A stretch of DNA of 64,000 nt. Origin: Polynucleobacter sp. AP-Capit-er-40B-B4. Lineage in GTDB: Bacteria > Pseudomonadota > Gammaproteobacteria > Burkholderiales > Burkholderiaceae. Under the pieces are notes generated by a model that saw only the letters and a program-made list of their open reading frames with translations, was not told the origin of the DNA and did not search any database. The position numbers and the translations under genes were made by a program. Every line of letters begins with the position of its first letter. Positions within the stretch are counted from its first letter, which is position 1. Of the stretch, positions 49,368 to 60,541 are shown one piece after another. The stretch is taken from NCBI RefSeq assembly GCF_018882245.1, contig NZ_JACVOV010000001.1, forward strand, positions 434,001 to 498,000. The letters run 5' to 3'.

Positions 49368-51971
49368 TTAATGGACTTGACGAGAAAAGCTAAATTCGCC
49401 CGCCTTATCAACGTCCACAGGGACTACGTCTTTAGGACCGAACTTGCCTTCCAAGATCATCTTGGAAACAGGATTCTCAATATGCTGCTGGATGGCCCGC
49501 TTCAGAGGTCTTGCTCCAAAGACGGGATCAAAACCTACTTCCGCAATTTTATTGAGAGCTGCATCACTAACCTCAAGCTGCATATCCACTTTTGCCAGAC
49601 GATCCGACAAGTTTTTGAGCAATATCTTCGCGATATTGGCAATATTGCCTTTGTCTAAGCCGTGGAATACAACAATCTCATCAATACGATTCAAGAACTC
49701 AGGACGGAAATGATTTTTCAATTCCTCAAATACCGCTTCTTTGATTTCAGATTGTTTCTTGTCTGTCATTGACTGAATCAAATGCGATCCAATATTACTG
49801 GTCATCACAATGACCGTATTTTTAAAGTCCACTGTACGGCCTTGACCGTCAGTTAAACGACCATCGTCCAACACTTGCAAGAGCACGTTAAACACATCTG
49901 GATGTGCTTTTTCAATTTCATCGAACAAGATCACACTATATGGATGACGACGCACCTGCTCTGTTAAATAGCCACCCTCTTCATAGCCAACATAGCCTGG
50001 AGGCGCGCCAATTAAACGCGCAACACTATGCTTCTCCATGAACTCACTCATATCAATACGAATGAGGTGATCTTCACTATCAAAAAGGAAACCGGCTAGC
50101 GCTTTGCATAACTCAGTCTTACCAACACCAGTAGGCCCAAGGAATAAGAACGAGCCATAAGGACGATTCTCTTCTGCCAAGCCGGCACGTGAACGACGGA
50201 TCGCATCCGACACTGCACGAATAGCTTCTTCCTGACCAACCACGCGTTTGTGCAAAAGCTCTTCCATCTTGAGTAATTTATCGCGCTCACCTTGCATCAT
50301 CTTCGATACCGGAATACCTGTCGCACGAGAAACCACTTCGGCAATTTCTTCTGCGCCAACTTGGGTGCGTAGTAATTTATTTTTCACTACACCATCTTTG
50401 TCGCCCTTCGCTTCAGCAGCCGCAGCAGATTTAAGCTTAGCTTCGAGTTCTGGCAATTTTCCATACTGCAACTCAGCAACCTGCTCTAACTTGCCATCAC
50501 GTTGTAACTTAGCAATATCGGCCTTAACCTTCTCAATCTCTTCCTTCAGATTGGCGGCGCCTAATACGGCCCCCTTCTCTGCTTTCCAGATTTCTTCAAG
50601 GTCAGCATATTCGGCGCCAAGACGCTTAATCTCTTCCTCAATAAGGCCTAAACGTTTTTGGGAAGCTTCGTCCTTTTCCTTCTTAACTGCTTCACGCTCA
50701 ATCTTTAACTGAATGAGCCGGCGCTCGAGCTTATCCATTACCTCCGGCTTAGAATCAATTTCCATCCGAATGCGTGAACCAGCTTCATCAATCAGATCAA
50801 TCGCCTTATCTGGCAAGAAACGATCAGTAATGTAGCGATGCGACAACTCGGCAGCAGCCACAATTGCTGGATCAGTGATTTCAATACCGTGATGGAGCTC
50901 ATAACGCTCTTGCAGACCACGCAAGATAGCGATGGTTGCTTCAACACTAGGTTCTTCCACCATCACTTTTTGAAAGCGACGCTCTAACGCAGGATCTTTT
51001 TCAATATATTTGCGATATTCATCTAGGGTTGTTGCGCCAATGCAATGCAATTCGCCGCGCGCCAAGGCTGGCTTAAGCATGTTGCCAGCATCCATTGCGC
51101 CATCACCTTTACCAGCGCCAACCATCGTATGAATCTCATCGATAAAGATAATGGTTTGACCCTCATCTTTAGCAACGTCACTGAGCACTGCCTTCAGACG
51201 CTCTTCAAATTCACCACGATATTTCGCACCAGCCAATAACAAAGCCATATCCAGAACTAAAACGCGTTTGTTCTTTAAGGTCTCTGGGACTTCGCCATTA
51301 ACAATACGTTGGGCCAAACCTTCTACGATCGCGGTCTTACCTACGCCTGGTTCACCAATCAGCACAGGGTTATTTTTACCGCGACGCTGCAAGATCTGAA
51401 TGGTGCGACGAATCTCATCATCACGACCAATGACTGGATCGAGCTTACCCATACGAGCACGCTCAGTTAAATCGACTGTGTATTTTTTTAAGGCCTCACG
51501 TTGACCTTCAGCATCTGCACTATTCACTGATTCTCCTCCGCGCACTAAATCAATAGCCGCCTCTAACGATTTACGATTTAAGCCATTCTCGCGAGCAACC
51601 TTGCCGAGCTCGCCTTTGTCATCTGCTACAACCAGTAAAAACAGTTCACCCGCAATGAATTGATCATTACGTTTGTTGGCCTCTTTTTCACATAAGTTCA
51701 ACCAATTACTGAGATCACGACCAACCTGGACTTCCCCGCTAGTGCCCTGCACTTCAGGAAGGTTGCCAATAATCTTTTCTACACCCTTTTCGAGGCCGGC
51801 CACATTGACGCCCGCTCTTGTTAGCAAACTCTTTGCACCACCATCAGAATCACGCAACATTGCCAACAACACATGGGCTGGCTCAATATATTGGTTGTCT
51901 TTAGCTAAAGTGATACTTTGGGCCTCACTTAAGGCCTCTTGAAACTTAGTTGTTAATTTATCTATTCTCAT
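49368..51971 (-). CDS. clpB: ATP-dependent chaperone ClpB
   Basis: 867 aa; two Walker A sites ([30 protein letters not shown]), coiled-coil middle domain. Confidence 0.97.
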   Translation of the reverse strand: MRIDKLTTKFQEALSEAQSITLAKDNQYIEPAHVLLAMLRDSDGGAKSLLTRAGVNVAGLEKGVEKIIGNLPEVQGTSGEVQVGRDLSNWLNLCEKEANKRNDQFIAGELFLLVVADDKGELGKVARENGLNRKSLEAAIDLVRGGESVNSADAEGQREALKKYTVDLTERARMGKLDPVIGRDDEIRRTIQILQRRGKNNPVLIGEPGVGKTAIVEGLAQRIVNGEVPETLKNKRVLVLDMALLLAGAKYRGEFEERLKAVLSDVAKDEGQTIIFIDEIHTMVGAGKGDGAMDAGNMLKPALARGELHCIGATTLDEYRKYIEKDPALERRFQKVMVEEPSVEATIAILRGLQERYELHHGIEITDPAIVAAAELSHRYITDRFLPDKAIDLIDEAGSRIRMEIDSKPEVMDKLERRLIQLKIEREAVKKEKDEASQKRLGLIEEEIKRLGAEYADLEEIWKAEKGAVLGAANLKEEIEKVKADIAKLQRDGKLEQVAELQYGKLPELEAKLKSAAAAEAKGDKDGVVKNKLLRTQVGAEEIAEVVSRATGIPVSKMMQGERDKLLKMEELLHKRVVGQEEAIRAVSDAIRRSRAGLAEENRPYGSFLFLGPTGVGKTELCKALAGFLFDSEDHLIRIDMSEFMEKHSVARLIGAPPGYVGYEEGGYLTEQVRRHPYSVILFDEIEKAHPDVFNVLLQVLDDGRLTDGQGRTVDFKNTVIVMTSNIGSHLIQSMTDKKQSEIKEAVFEELKNHFRPEFLNRIDEIVVFHGLDKGNIANIAKILLKNLSDRLAKVDMQLEVSDAALNKIAEVGFDPVFGARPLKRAIQQHIENPVSKMILEGKFGPKDVVPVDVDKAGEFSFSRQVH

Positions 51972-52000
51972 TTATGCACTCCATATATCTATCTATAGAA

Positions 52001-52027
52001 TATAAGGGCAATATCGCCAATTTCAAG
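52001..52027 (-). promoter_or_regulatory. Heat-shock (sigma-32 type) promoter for clpB
   Basis: Minus strand CTTGAAA-N12-CCCTTATA, about 30 bp upstream of the clpB start. Confidence 0.7.
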
Positions 52028-52064
52028 GGTATTTGAGCCCTTTTTAACCCTAATTTGACCCATT

Positions 52065-52319
52065 TTGACCTGGCTTGTTTACCTACTAGAATGCTCTGAC
52101 GGCACGTACTATGCCGGCATTACAAACCGTCTAGAACATCGGCTAGAAGCTCACAACTCAGGGCAAGGCGCTCGCTATACAAGAGCTCGCAGACCAGTTG
52201 TCCTTTTAGCTACACAAGAGCACCCGGATCGATCTGAAGCCTCAAAGGCGGAGATCAAATTAAAGCAACTTCCCCGCTCTGAAAAGTTGGCATTCTTTAA
52301 AAACAAAAACCACCCATGA
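52065..52319 (+). CDS. GIY-YIG nuclease family protein
   Basis: 84 aa with TTG start; WLVYLLECSDGTYYAGITNRLEHRL, ARYTRARRPVVL. Confidence 0.9.
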   Translation: MTWLVYLLECSDGTYYAGITNRLEHRLEAHNSGQGARYTRARRPVVLLATQEHPDRSEASKAEIKLKQLPRSEKLAFFKNKNHP

Positions 52320-52327
52320 GGGTGGTT
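52308..52327 (-). terminator. Terminator for the carboxylesterase gene, overlapping the 3' end of the GIY-YIG gene
   Basis: Minus strand AACCACCC-tcat-GGGTGGTTtttgttttta. Confidence 0.8.
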
Positions 52328-52347
52328 AATTTGCTGTTGACTGAACA

Positions 52348-54006
52348 TTAGAAGGCGTCTTTTACGCGTTCTAATGCATAGATTTCTCTTAAGTGCAGAG
52401 CTTGATAAGCCACCCGATCTTTAAATAATCCTGTAATCGTTTCTGAACCAGGTGAAAAATTTCTCATAACGTCTTCATTCAGATTGTATGTAGGCCAATT
52501 TGCCTGACCACTCACATTTGGATTACCGGTTTTGGCAAAAGCCGCCCAGCTGGCAGATAACCTCTCGGACATTGCTTGATCCTGAGAGCTATTTTTATCC
52601 GCAATCGGAAACCAATCTTTTGGCCAGACATGTGTTTTCTTGAACCCAGCAATATCTTTTTCAATTCGATCGCATTGATTCACACCAGATAAGGCCTGCT
52701 TAGGAGCTTGGGTTACTAATCCCAAACTACCAAAGACATAAGGTATCTCGTAAGTATGAGGTGCGCCCGGTAAAGCGGCTCGGATATTCTGAGTTAGGTA
52801 ATCAAAGTAATAGGCGTAACCCGGGGCAATACCATTCATGCTATTTGCCAATAATTTGGTACTGGCGCGATACATCAGATCCTGGATTACAAAAGAATTC
52901 AAAATACATTTATCTTTTACATTGGCATAAAGCTGCTCAATAATCTTTGGGTCTTCGCGCACATTCTTCAAAAAGACATCTAAGGCAGGCTCACCAGGCA
53001 ACATGAAATCGCTATCAAATGAGTTTGTGCCGATCATGAAAGGCACTTTCGCCTGCTTACCAGCGGCAAATAAAGGAATGGGGTCGCCCTTCAAAATCTG
53101 ACCGTCAACAAAAGGACCGCCAAACTCACCAGCATAGTAAGAGTTGCCATCCAGAACCAACTTCTGAACTGGCAACTTACGTAATTCGGCTAACGATTTC
53201 GCGCCAAGTGCAGCCATAAATTTAGCGCCTATATCCACCTCTGGTGTTAAGCCAAAACGCTTTTCAGTCATTCCCCTTAAAGGACTTTGTTGCGCACTTT
53301 GGGCAATCGCCTTGTGGAACAACCCCTTGGCTGCATCAGAAACCATTAACCAGGTCACACTTCTACCGCCAGCTGATTGACCAAAGATTGTTACGTTATT
53401 GGGATCTCCCCCAAATACTTCAATATTCTTTTTGACCCATTTTAAAGAGGCAATTTGATCCATGGTGCCGTAATTACCTACTGGCTCACCCTTAGCTTTT
53501 GCTTCCTCAATCAACTCTTTTGAAGCAAAAAAGCCCAATGATCCAAGACGGTAGTCAACCGTAACAACGATGACACCATTCTTCACCAAATTGATTGGGG
53601 TGAACTGCGGATCTTTAGCACCATCTACGATTAAACCGCCACCATGGAACCAAACCATGACCGGCAAATTCTTATTAGGTTTAGAGGGTGTAAAAACGTT
53701 GAGCTTTAAACAATCCTCGCTACCTGGTAGCCCAAGACCATCGTTAAGATTTTTAATATATTGCTGCGGACAGGCACCACCAAACTTACTAGCATCACGT
53801 GTGCCATTCCAAGCAAGCGCTGGTTGCGGAGGGCGCCAGCGCAAGTCACCCACAGGAGGGGCTGCATATGGAATATTTTTAAACGCCTGCATGTTGTACT
53901 CAATCACACCTTGCAAGCCACCTGTTTCAACCTTAACAACAGGCTTCTCTGCAGCACATACGCCAGTAGCAATAGCAGTCAATAACAAGGCAACTAATTT
54001 TTTCAT
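52348..54006 (-). CDS. Type B carboxylesterase/lipase family protein (secreted)
   Basis: 552 aa; signal peptide, VMVWFHGGGL, TIFGQSAGGRSV (nucleophile Ser). Confidence 0.92.
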   Translation of the reverse strand: MKKLVALLLTAIATGVCAAEKPVVKVETGGLQGVIEYNMQAFKNIPYAAPPVGDLRWRPPQPALAWNGTRDASKFGGACPQQYIKNLNDGLGLPGSEDCLKLNVFTPSKPNKNLPVMVWFHGGGLIVDGAKDPQFTPINLVKNGVIVVTVDYRLGSLGFFASKELIEEAKAKGEPVGNYGTMDQIASLKWVKKNIEVFGGDPNNVTIFGQSAGGRSVTWLMVSDAAKGLFHKAIAQSAQQSPLRGMTEKRFGLTPEVDIGAKFMAALGAKSLAELRKLPVQKLVLDGNSYYAGEFGGPFVDGQILKGDPIPLFAAGKQAKVPFMIGTNSFDSDFMLPGEPALDVFLKNVREDPKIIEQLYANVKDKCILNSFVIQDLMYRASTKLLANSMNGIAPGYAYYFDYLTQNIRAALPGAPHTYEIPYVFGSLGLVTQAPKQALSGVNQCDRIEKDIAGFKKTHVWPKDWFPIADKNSSQDQAMSERLSASWAAFAKTGNPNVSGQANWPTYNLNEDVMRNFSPGSETITGLFKDRVAYQALHLREIYALERVKDAF

Positions 54007-54038
54007 TTGAATCTCTCTTGCGAAATATGGAATATGGC

Positions 54039-54503
54039 TTAGGTTTTATTCCAGCGGGCCATTGCAGCCTCGTCAGTCACGCGAGCATCTACCCAACGAG
54101 CCCCTTCAGGGGTATCTTCTTTCTTCCAAAATGGAGCCGCTGTTTTTAGGTAGTCCATGATGAACTCGCAGGCAGCGAAAGCCTCACCCCTGTGCGCACT
54201 GCTTACGGCTACCAGAACAATTTGATCCTCGGGCAACAGTGGTCCAACTCGATGTATCACTAGCGTTTGATAAATATCCCAACGTGCTTTAGCTTGATCA
54301 AGGATTTCTTGCAGAGACTTTTCAGTCATCCCAGGGTAGTGCTCAAGCGTCATGCCTTTTACTGGGCTGCCATCATTCATATCCCGGACAGCTCCTAAAA
54401 AAGAGACTACCGCGCCAACACGTGGGTCTCCTTTTCTGAGCGCCGCAATTTCAGCGCTAAGGTCGAAATCGTTTTCCTGAATACGAATAGATGAATTGGA
54501 CAT
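54039..54503 (-). CDS. moaE: Molybdopterin synthase catalytic subunit
   Basis: 154 aa; GAVVSFLGAVRDMNDG, VAVSSAHRGEAFAACEFIMDYLKTAAPFWKKE. Confidence 0.95.
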   Translation of the reverse strand: MSNSSIRIQENDFDLSAEIAALRKGDPRVGAVVSFLGAVRDMNDGSPVKGMTLEHYPGMTEKSLQEILDQAKARWDIYQTLVIHRVGPLLPEDQIVLVAVSSAHRGEAFAACEFIMDYLKTAAPFWKKEDTPEGARWVDARVTDEAAMARWNKT

Positions 54504-54504
54504 A

Positions 54505-54762
54505 CTAGCCGCCGGTTACCGGAGGAAAGAAAGCTACTTCAGCCCCATCCTGAAGAACGGTATTTGCATCAACCATGTGTTGATTAAGAGCACAGCGCAA
54601 TACCTTACCTTCAGCCAATACTTCAGACCAAGGGTTGCCACGCTCAATAAGATGCGCCCTGAGCTCAGCTATCGTTTTAACTGTTGCTGGAATCGTAATG
54701 CTCTCTTGCGAGATGCCAAGAGCCTCACGCAATGAGGCGAAGAATCGTAATTCGAGTTTCAT
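54505..54762 (-). CDS. moaD: Molybdopterin synthase sulfur carrier subunit
   Basis: 85 aa; ends EVAFFPPVTGG with C-terminal GG. Confidence 0.95.
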   Translation of the reverse strand: MKLELRFFASLREALGISQESITIPATVKTIAELRAHLIERGNPWSEVLAEGKVLRCALNQHMVDANTVLQDGAEVAFFPPVTGG

Positions 54763-54780
54763 GAACTAATCGTAAACCGA

Positions 54781-56019
54781 TTATTTGAGGAGCGCATCAA
54801 AAGGAATGTATTTCACCAACTCGCCAGACTTGATTGGCTGATTTGGCGGGCAATCAACTAGGCCATCACCCCAAGAGGCGCTGGTGAGTACGCCTGAACT
54901 TTGATTTGGGTATAAATCAAGACCACCTTGATCATTAATCTTAACGCGCAAGAACTCATTGCGACGATCAGCTTTCAGCCAATCAAAGTCCGCACGCATT
55001 AAATACGATTGAGGAAGTTTAGCTTCACGCCCCTGTAACTTCAAAATGAATGGGCGAACAAATAACAAGAAGGTGACAAAGCTAGAAACTGGATTGCCAG
55101 GCAACCCAATAAACCAGGCTTCACCGTCTTTAGGCTCACTGGATTTACGTACCGCACCAAATGCTAGCGGCTTACCCGGTTTGATGGCAATTTGCCAAAG
55201 ATCCAATCGCCCCTCGGCTGTTACCGCAGGCTTAATATGATCTTCCTCGCCAACCGATACGCCGCCAGAGGTAATAATCAAATCATGATTTTTACTGGCC
55301 TTGCGCAGCGCCTCTCGCGTTGCATCCAATCGATCAGGAACAATACCTAAATCCGTAGCATCACAACCCAAAGACTTCAGACAAGCTAGCAAGGTATCGC
55401 GATTGGAGTTGTAGATGCCACCAGGTTTTAATGGCTCTCCCGGAAGTGCCAATTCATCACCCGTAAAAAATGCCGCGACCCTTACCCTGCGTTTTACATT
55501 GAGATGCGTTAAGCCAGCGGAAGCGGCAACACCTAACTCTTGAGGGCGCAAGAATGTGCCCGCAGTCAAGCAAGTCTTGCCAGTTGTTAAATCTTCGCCG
55601 CTACGACGAATCCATTGACCGGAAGTAGGAGCAACATTAATAGTGACTTGATCAGGCTGATCCCCAACCGTGCAATCTTCTTGCATTACAACGGCATCGG
55701 CACCAGGGGGAACAGGAGCGCCTGTGAAAATTCTGGCGGCAGTACCAGATTCCAACTGGGTTCCAATAGAACCGGCTGGAATACGCTGAGCAATTTTTAA
55801 TGTTTGTCCGGGTGTTGCCGTATCTGCACATCGAACCGCATAGCCATCCATTGAGGTGTTATCCAGTGGCGGCACATCTACCAAGCTCTTTACATCATCG
55901 GCCAGAACTCTTCCCAATGCCGCTTGCGTGCTTACCTTCTCACTCTCAGTTACTGTCATTGCATTTGAGAGCAAATGGTCTAATGCCTGCTGCGCTGTCA
56001 ACATGGGTGGCTTAGTCAT
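54781..56019 (-). CDS. moeA: Molybdopterin molybdenumtransferase
   Basis: 412 aa; VDVPPLDNTSMDGYAV, TSGGVSVGEEDHIK, GLPGNPVSSFVTF. Confidence 0.95.
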   Translation of the reverse strand: MTKPPMLTAQQALDHLLSNAMTVTESEKVSTQAALGRVLADDVKSLVDVPPLDNTSMDGYAVRCADTATPGQTLKIAQRIPAGSIGTQLESGTAARIFTGAPVPPGADAVVMQEDCTVGDQPDQVTINVAPTSGQWIRRSGEDLTTGKTCLTAGTFLRPQELGVAASAGLTHLNVKRRVRVAAFFTGDELALPGEPLKPGGIYNSNRDTLLACLKSLGCDATDLGIVPDRLDATREALRKASKNHDLIITSGGVSVGEEDHIKPAVTAEGRLDLWQIAIKPGKPLAFGAVRKSSEPKDGEAWFIGLPGNPVSSFVTFLLFVRPFILKLQGREAKLPQSYLMRADFDWLKADRRNEFLRVKINDQGGLDLYPNQSSGVLTSASWGDGLVDCPPNQPIKSGELVKYIPFDALLK

Positions 56020-56058
56020 GGGATGATTTTTATTGCTTCAATTGTTGTGGGCTAAAAA

Positions 56059-57501
56059 TTAACCCAGATGCGTTGTAATGAAATCTTTAACTTGATTCAC
56101 ATCTGCATCAATATTCTCAACACGCTGCGGCTTAGACTTAATGTCTTTAAAAGCTGGTGGACATTCCGCAGGACGACCTAAAGCAATCTCAATGGTTTCT
56201 TCAAACTTAATTGGGAGCGCCGTCTCGAGCACGATCATTGGAATACCTGCTTGCAAATGCTCACGAGCCACTTTCACGCCATCAGCAGTATGTGTATCAA
56301 TCATTACACCGTAGCGCTTATCAATGTCACGAATAGTTTCTAGGCGATTCTCATGAGTGCTACGACCTGATTGAAAGCCATACTTACCAAGCACCTTAAA
56401 GACTGCATCTTTGGAGATATCAAAGCCGCCCGCTTCATCAACCTGCTTGAACATAGCAGCTGTAGCTTTGCCATCTCGCTCCATAAAATCAAAAACAAAA
56501 CGCTCAAAGTTGCTTGCTTTTGAAATATCCATGGATGGGCTGGAGGTATGTAAAGTTTCAGCTGACTTGCGTGCACGATAGACGCCAGTACGGAAGAACT
56601 CATCGAGTACATCATTCTCGTTAGTAGCGGCAATCAAATGCTCAATAGGCAAACCCATCATGCGAGCAATATGACCCGCACAAATGTTGCCAAAGTTGCC
56701 CGAAGGCACAGTGAATGAGACTTTCTCTGAGCTGGATTTAGTTGCCAGTAGGTAACCTTGGAAGTAATAGACCACCTGAGCCACTACACGACCCCAGTTA
56801 ATAGAGTTCACTGTACCAATCTGATTCTTTGCTTTGAAAGCGTGATCATTGCTTACTGCCTTCACAATATCTTGGCAGTCATCAAAGACACCAGCCACTG
56901 CTAAGTTAAAAATATTCGGATCTTGTAAGGAGTACATTTGCGCAGATTGAAAAGCACTCATCTTGCCGCGAGGTGAAAGCATAAACACCTTCACGCCCTC
57001 TTTACCGCGCATTGCATATTCAGCGGCACTACCAGTATCACCAGAAGTTGCACCCAAAATATTGAGATGTTGACCTTTTTTCTTGAGAGCGTATTCAAAG
57101 AGATTGCCAAGCAACTGCATAGCCATGTCCTTGAAGGCCAAAGTAGGCCCATTTGAGAGACTTAAAAGGCCAATACGAGTTCCATGCTCTTCACCTAACC
57201 AATGTATCGGGGTAATGTCTTTAGCGTTGTCCTGCGGACGACCATTGCAGTAAACCTGCTCGGTATAAGTTTTACGCAAAAGTACGCGCAAATCAGCCGC
57301 AGGAATATCGTCGCAATATAGACTTAAAACTTCAAAAGCCAAATCGGCATAAGACAAACCGCGCCATGAATCCAGCTGCGCTGCAGTGACTTTTGGATAT
57401 TGAACGGGCAAATACAAGCCACCATCAGGCGCCAACCCACCCAACAAAATTTCTAAGAAGGATTGTTGCGGACTATTGCCGCGAGTAGATTGGTAACGCA
57501 T
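56059..57501 (-). CDS. thrC: Threonine synthase
   Basis: 480 aa; NGPTLAFKDMAMQ PLP-Lys motif, ATSGDTGSAAEYA. Confidence 0.96.
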   Translation of the reverse strand: MRYQSTRGNSPQQSFLEILLGGLAPDGGLYLPVQYPKVTAAQLDSWRGLSYADLAFEVLSLYCDDIPAADLRVLLRKTYTEQVYCNGRPQDNAKDITPIHWLGEEHGTRIGLLSLSNGPTLAFKDMAMQLLGNLFEYALKKKGQHLNILGATSGDTGSAAEYAMRGKEGVKVFMLSPRGKMSAFQSAQMYSLQDPNIFNLAVAGVFDDCQDIVKAVSNDHAFKAKNQIGTVNSINWGRVVAQVVYYFQGYLLATKSSSEKVSFTVPSGNFGNICAGHIARMMGLPIEHLIAATNENDVLDEFFRTGVYRARKSAETLHTSSPSMDISKASNFERFVFDFMERDGKATAAMFKQVDEAGGFDISKDAVFKVLGKYGFQSGRSTHENRLETIRDIDKRYGVMIDTHTADGVKVAREHLQAGIPMIVLETALPIKFEETIEIALGRPAECPPAFKDIKSKPQRVENIDADVNQVKDFITTHLG

Positions 57502-57520
57502 GTATTTTGCTGAGTTTTAC

Positions 57521-58831
57521 TTAAGACAGATTTTCTAAACGGATCTTCACCACTTCACCGGCAACAGTTTTAAGAGCTTGAATCTCTTTAATTGCAGCAA
57601 GCATGTTCTTTTCTTTGGTTTCGTGAGTCAAGGCAACCAAATCAGTTTGACTTTCACCTTCATCAGCCTCCTTTTGCAAGAGAGCATCGATTGAAACACC
57701 ATGTGAAGCCAAAATTTTGGTGATATCTGCCAATACGCCAGCTTGATCAGCTACACGCAAGCGCAGATAGTAACTAGTGGTGATCTCGCCAATTGGCAAT
57801 ACTGGTGTGTCATGTACTGCATCCGGCTGGAATGCCAAGTATGGAACGCGATGCTCAGCTTCAGCGCTGAGCAAACGGGTGATATCTACTAAGTCTGCAA
57901 TTACAGCCGATGCCGTTGGCTCAGAGCCTGCGCCCTTACCGTAATACAAAGTTGTTCCAACGGCGTCGCCAAATACCTGCACCGCATTCATGGCGCCTTC
58001 AACGTTGGCAATCAAACGTTTAGATGGAATCAGTGTCGGGTGCACACGCAACTCAACACCAGTCGAAGTCTTCTTGGCAATACCAAGCAACTTGATGCGA
58101 TATCCCAATTGCTCAGCGTACTTAATATCAATTGCGTCTAATTTAGTGATGCCCTCAATGTGCGCTTTTTCAAACTGCATTGGAATGCCAAATGCAATTG
58201 CGCTCATGATGGTTGCTTTATGCGCAGCATCAACACCTTCAATGTCAAAAGTAGGATCAGCTTCGGCATAACCCAAACGTTGCGCTTCTTTTAAAACAGT
58301 ACCGAAATCCAAGCCTTTGTCACGCATCTCGGACAAGATGAAATTCGTTGTGCCATTAATGATGCCGGCAATCCATTCAATACGGTTCGCTGTTAAGCCC
58401 TCACGCAACGCTTTAATAATCGGAATACCGCCCGCAACAGCAGCTTCAAACGCAACCATCACACCCTTGGCATGCGCTGCTTTAAAAATCTCATTACCGT
58501 GCACAGCAATCAAAGCCTTGTTAGCTGTTACCACGTGCTTACCAGCAGCAATTGCCTCAAGAACCAAGTCCTTGGCAATGCCATAGCCACCAATCAACTC
58601 AACAACAATGTCGATCTCTGGGTTATTAATAACAGCACGAGCATCGTTTACAACTTGCGCACGATCCTTCACCAATTCTTTGGCACGTTCTACATTGAGG
58701 TCGGCAACAGTATTAATACGAATGCCACGACCAGCGCGTCGAGTAATCTCATCCTGGTTACGTTCGAGAACAGTGAATACGCCACCACCAACAGTGCCAA
58801 TACCTAAAAGACCTACTTGAATCGGTTTCAT
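57521..58831 (-). CDS. hom: Homoserine dehydrogenase
   Basis: 436 aa; VGLLGIGTVGGGVF, NGTTNFILSEM, YAEADPTFDIEGVDAAHK, C-term ACT. Confidence 0.96.
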   Translation of the reverse strand: MKPIQVGLLGIGTVGGGVFTVLERNQDEITRRAGRGIRINTVADLNVERAKELVKDRAQVVNDARAVINNPEIDIVVELIGGYGIAKDLVLEAIAAGKHVVTANKALIAVHGNEIFKAAHAKGVMVAFEAAVAGGIPIIKALREGLTANRIEWIAGIINGTTNFILSEMRDKGLDFGTVLKEAQRLGYAEADPTFDIEGVDAAHKATIMSAIAFGIPMQFEKAHIEGITKLDAIDIKYAEQLGYRIKLLGIAKKTSTGVELRVHPTLIPSKRLIANVEGAMNAVQVFGDAVGTTLYYGKGAGSEPTASAVIADLVDITRLLSAEAEHRVPYLAFQPDAVHDTPVLPIGEITTSYYLRLRVADQAGVLADITKILASHGVSIDALLQKEADEGESQTDLVALTHETKEKNMLAAIKEIQALKTVAGEVVKIRLENLS

Positions 58832-60084
58832 GATGCCTTTGCTGCAGTTGAAGAAGCCTTACGGCTGTGCTTATTACGATAACGCTCCAGAAAACGTGCA
58901 AGACGGCCAATGGCCTCCTTGAGCACATCTTCGTGAGGCAAGAACACTACGCGGAAGTGATCAGGTTTACCCCAGTTAAAACCAGAGCCCTGCACTAACA
59001 ATACTTTTTCTTCTTTTAAAAGATCAGCAACAAATTGTTGATCATCTTCAATTGGATAAACCTCTGGGTCTAACTTTGGAAATAAATACAAGGCTGACTT
59101 AGGTTTCACACAAGTGACACCTGGAATATCAGTAATCAGTTTCCAGGCGAGATCACGCTGCTTCGCAAGACGACCGCCTTCACCCACCAAGTCATTAATA
59201 CTCTGATAACCGCCTAATGCGGTTTGTATCGCATATTGTCCCGGTACGTTTGCACACAAACGCATCGAGGCCAGCATGTTTAAACCTTCAATGTAATCGC
59301 GCACCATCTCTTTATCGCCGGAGACAATCATCCAGCCGGCACGATAGCCGCATGAACGGTAATTCTTAGAAAGGCCGTTAAAGGTAATGGTGACTACATC
59401 GGTCGACAAAGACGCTAGAGAAATATGCTTCTCGCCGTCGTACAACATTTTGTCGTAGATCTCATCGGCAAATAAAATTAAACCGTGCTCGCGAGCAATC
59501 TGGATCATCTCCATCAAGACTTCTTTTGAGTAGATTGCGCCAGTTGGATTATTTGGGTTAATTACGACAATCGCTTTAGTGCGAGGGGTAATTTTTTTAC
59601 GCAAATCGTTTAAGTCTGGCTCCCAATCTTTGGACTCATCGCAGAGATAGTGCACAGGTGTACCACTCGACAAACTCACAGCAGCAGTCCACAAGGGGTA
59701 ATCTGGTGTCGGCACCAAAACTTCATCGCCATCATTTAAGAGTGCATTCATCGATAACACGATGAGTTCAGAAACACCATTGCCGGTATAAACATCATCC
59801 AGAGTTACGCCTTGAATGCCTTTTTCTTGGCAATACTGCATGATTGCCTTACGAGCCGAAAAGATTCCTTTGGAATCGGAATAGGCTGAGGCATTGCTTA
59901 AATTACGAATCATGTCCAACTGAATCTCTTCAGGAGGATCAAAACCGAAAACCCCTACGTTTCCGATGTTTAATTTGATGATTTTGTGACCCTCTTCCTC
60001 CATGCGCTGAGCAAGCTCGAGCACCGGCCCACGTATGTCATAACAGACGTTATCGAGCTTTTGGGACTTTCGAATTGGTTTCAC
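58828..60084 (-). CDS. alaA: Pyridoxal phosphate-dependent aminotransferase, AlaA-like
   Basis: 418 aa; NIGNVGVFGFDPPEEI, VVINPNNPTGAIYS, GLSKNYRSCGYRAGWM. Confidence 0.9.
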   Translation of the reverse strand: MKPIRKSQKLDNVCYDIRGPVLELAQRMEEEGHKIIKLNIGNVGVFGFDPPEEIQLDMIRNLSNASAYSDSKGIFSARKAIMQYCQEKGIQGVTLDDVYTGNGVSELIVLSMNALLNDGDEVLVPTPDYPLWTAAVSLSSGTPVHYLCDESKDWEPDLNDLRKKITPRTKAIVVINPNNPTGAIYSKEVLMEMIQIAREHGLILFADEIYDKMLYDGEKHISLASLSTDVVTITFNGLSKNYRSCGYRAGWMIVSGDKEMVRDYIEGLNMLASMRLCANVPGQYAIQTALGGYQSINDLVGEGGRLAKQRDLAWKLITDIPGVTCVKPKSALYLFPKLDPEVYPIEDDQQFVADLLKEEKVLLVQGSGFNWGKPDHFRVVFLPHEDVLKEAIGRLARFLERYRNKHSRKASSTAAKAS

Positions 60085-60163
60085 AATAAATTAAAGGGTA
60101 AGTTCTTGAAATATGAGAAAAAACAGCTAGCTATAATCCACATAATTATGACAGAGAGTCCAC

Positions 60164-60541
60164 TTGAAGCTTCAATCTGACCCCTATTCCGGAGCGAATA
60201 CGATCACTGGCTACGGCGATGGTTACGTAGAGATCAATAAGACTCCTTACGCCCATGCTGTTGTCCTAAGCTCGGATGGCGCCATCGCAGAGTGGGCAGC
60301 CCAGTCATTTGAGGACTTGGAAGCCCATCACTTCTCGCAACTCGTTGATTTAAAACCAGAATTAATCCTAATTGGTACGGGCAAACGTCAACGCTTTCCT
60401 AAACCAGAACTCGTAAAAGCCCTGATTTCCGCCAAAATTGGCTTTGAAATCATGGATTCTCAGGCTGCTTGCAGGACATACAACATCCTGGTGGGGGAAG
60501 GACGTCAGGTCCTTTTGGCGCTGATTGTGGAGCCCGTTTAA
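60164..60541 (+). CDS. Mth938-like domain-containing protein (DUF498/DUF598)
   Basis: 125 aa; PELILIGTGKRQRFPKPELVKAL, MDSQAACRTYNILVGEGR. Confidence 0.9.
   Translation: MKLQSDPYSGANTITGYGDGYVEINKTPYAHAVVLSSDGAIAEWAAQSFEDLEAHHFSQLVDLKPELILIGTGKRQRFPKPELVKALISAKIGFEIMDSQAACRTYNILVGEGRQVLLALIVEPV

Noticed and set aside
50248-50712. 154-aa plus-strand ORF inside clpB
   Set aside because: Antisense to clpB, low-complexity Ser/Ala/Phe-rich translation typical of a mirror frame.
53570-54010. 146-aa plus-strand ORF antisense to the carboxylesterase gene
   Set aside because: Covered by a well-supported CDS on the other strand; no RBS or family resemblance.
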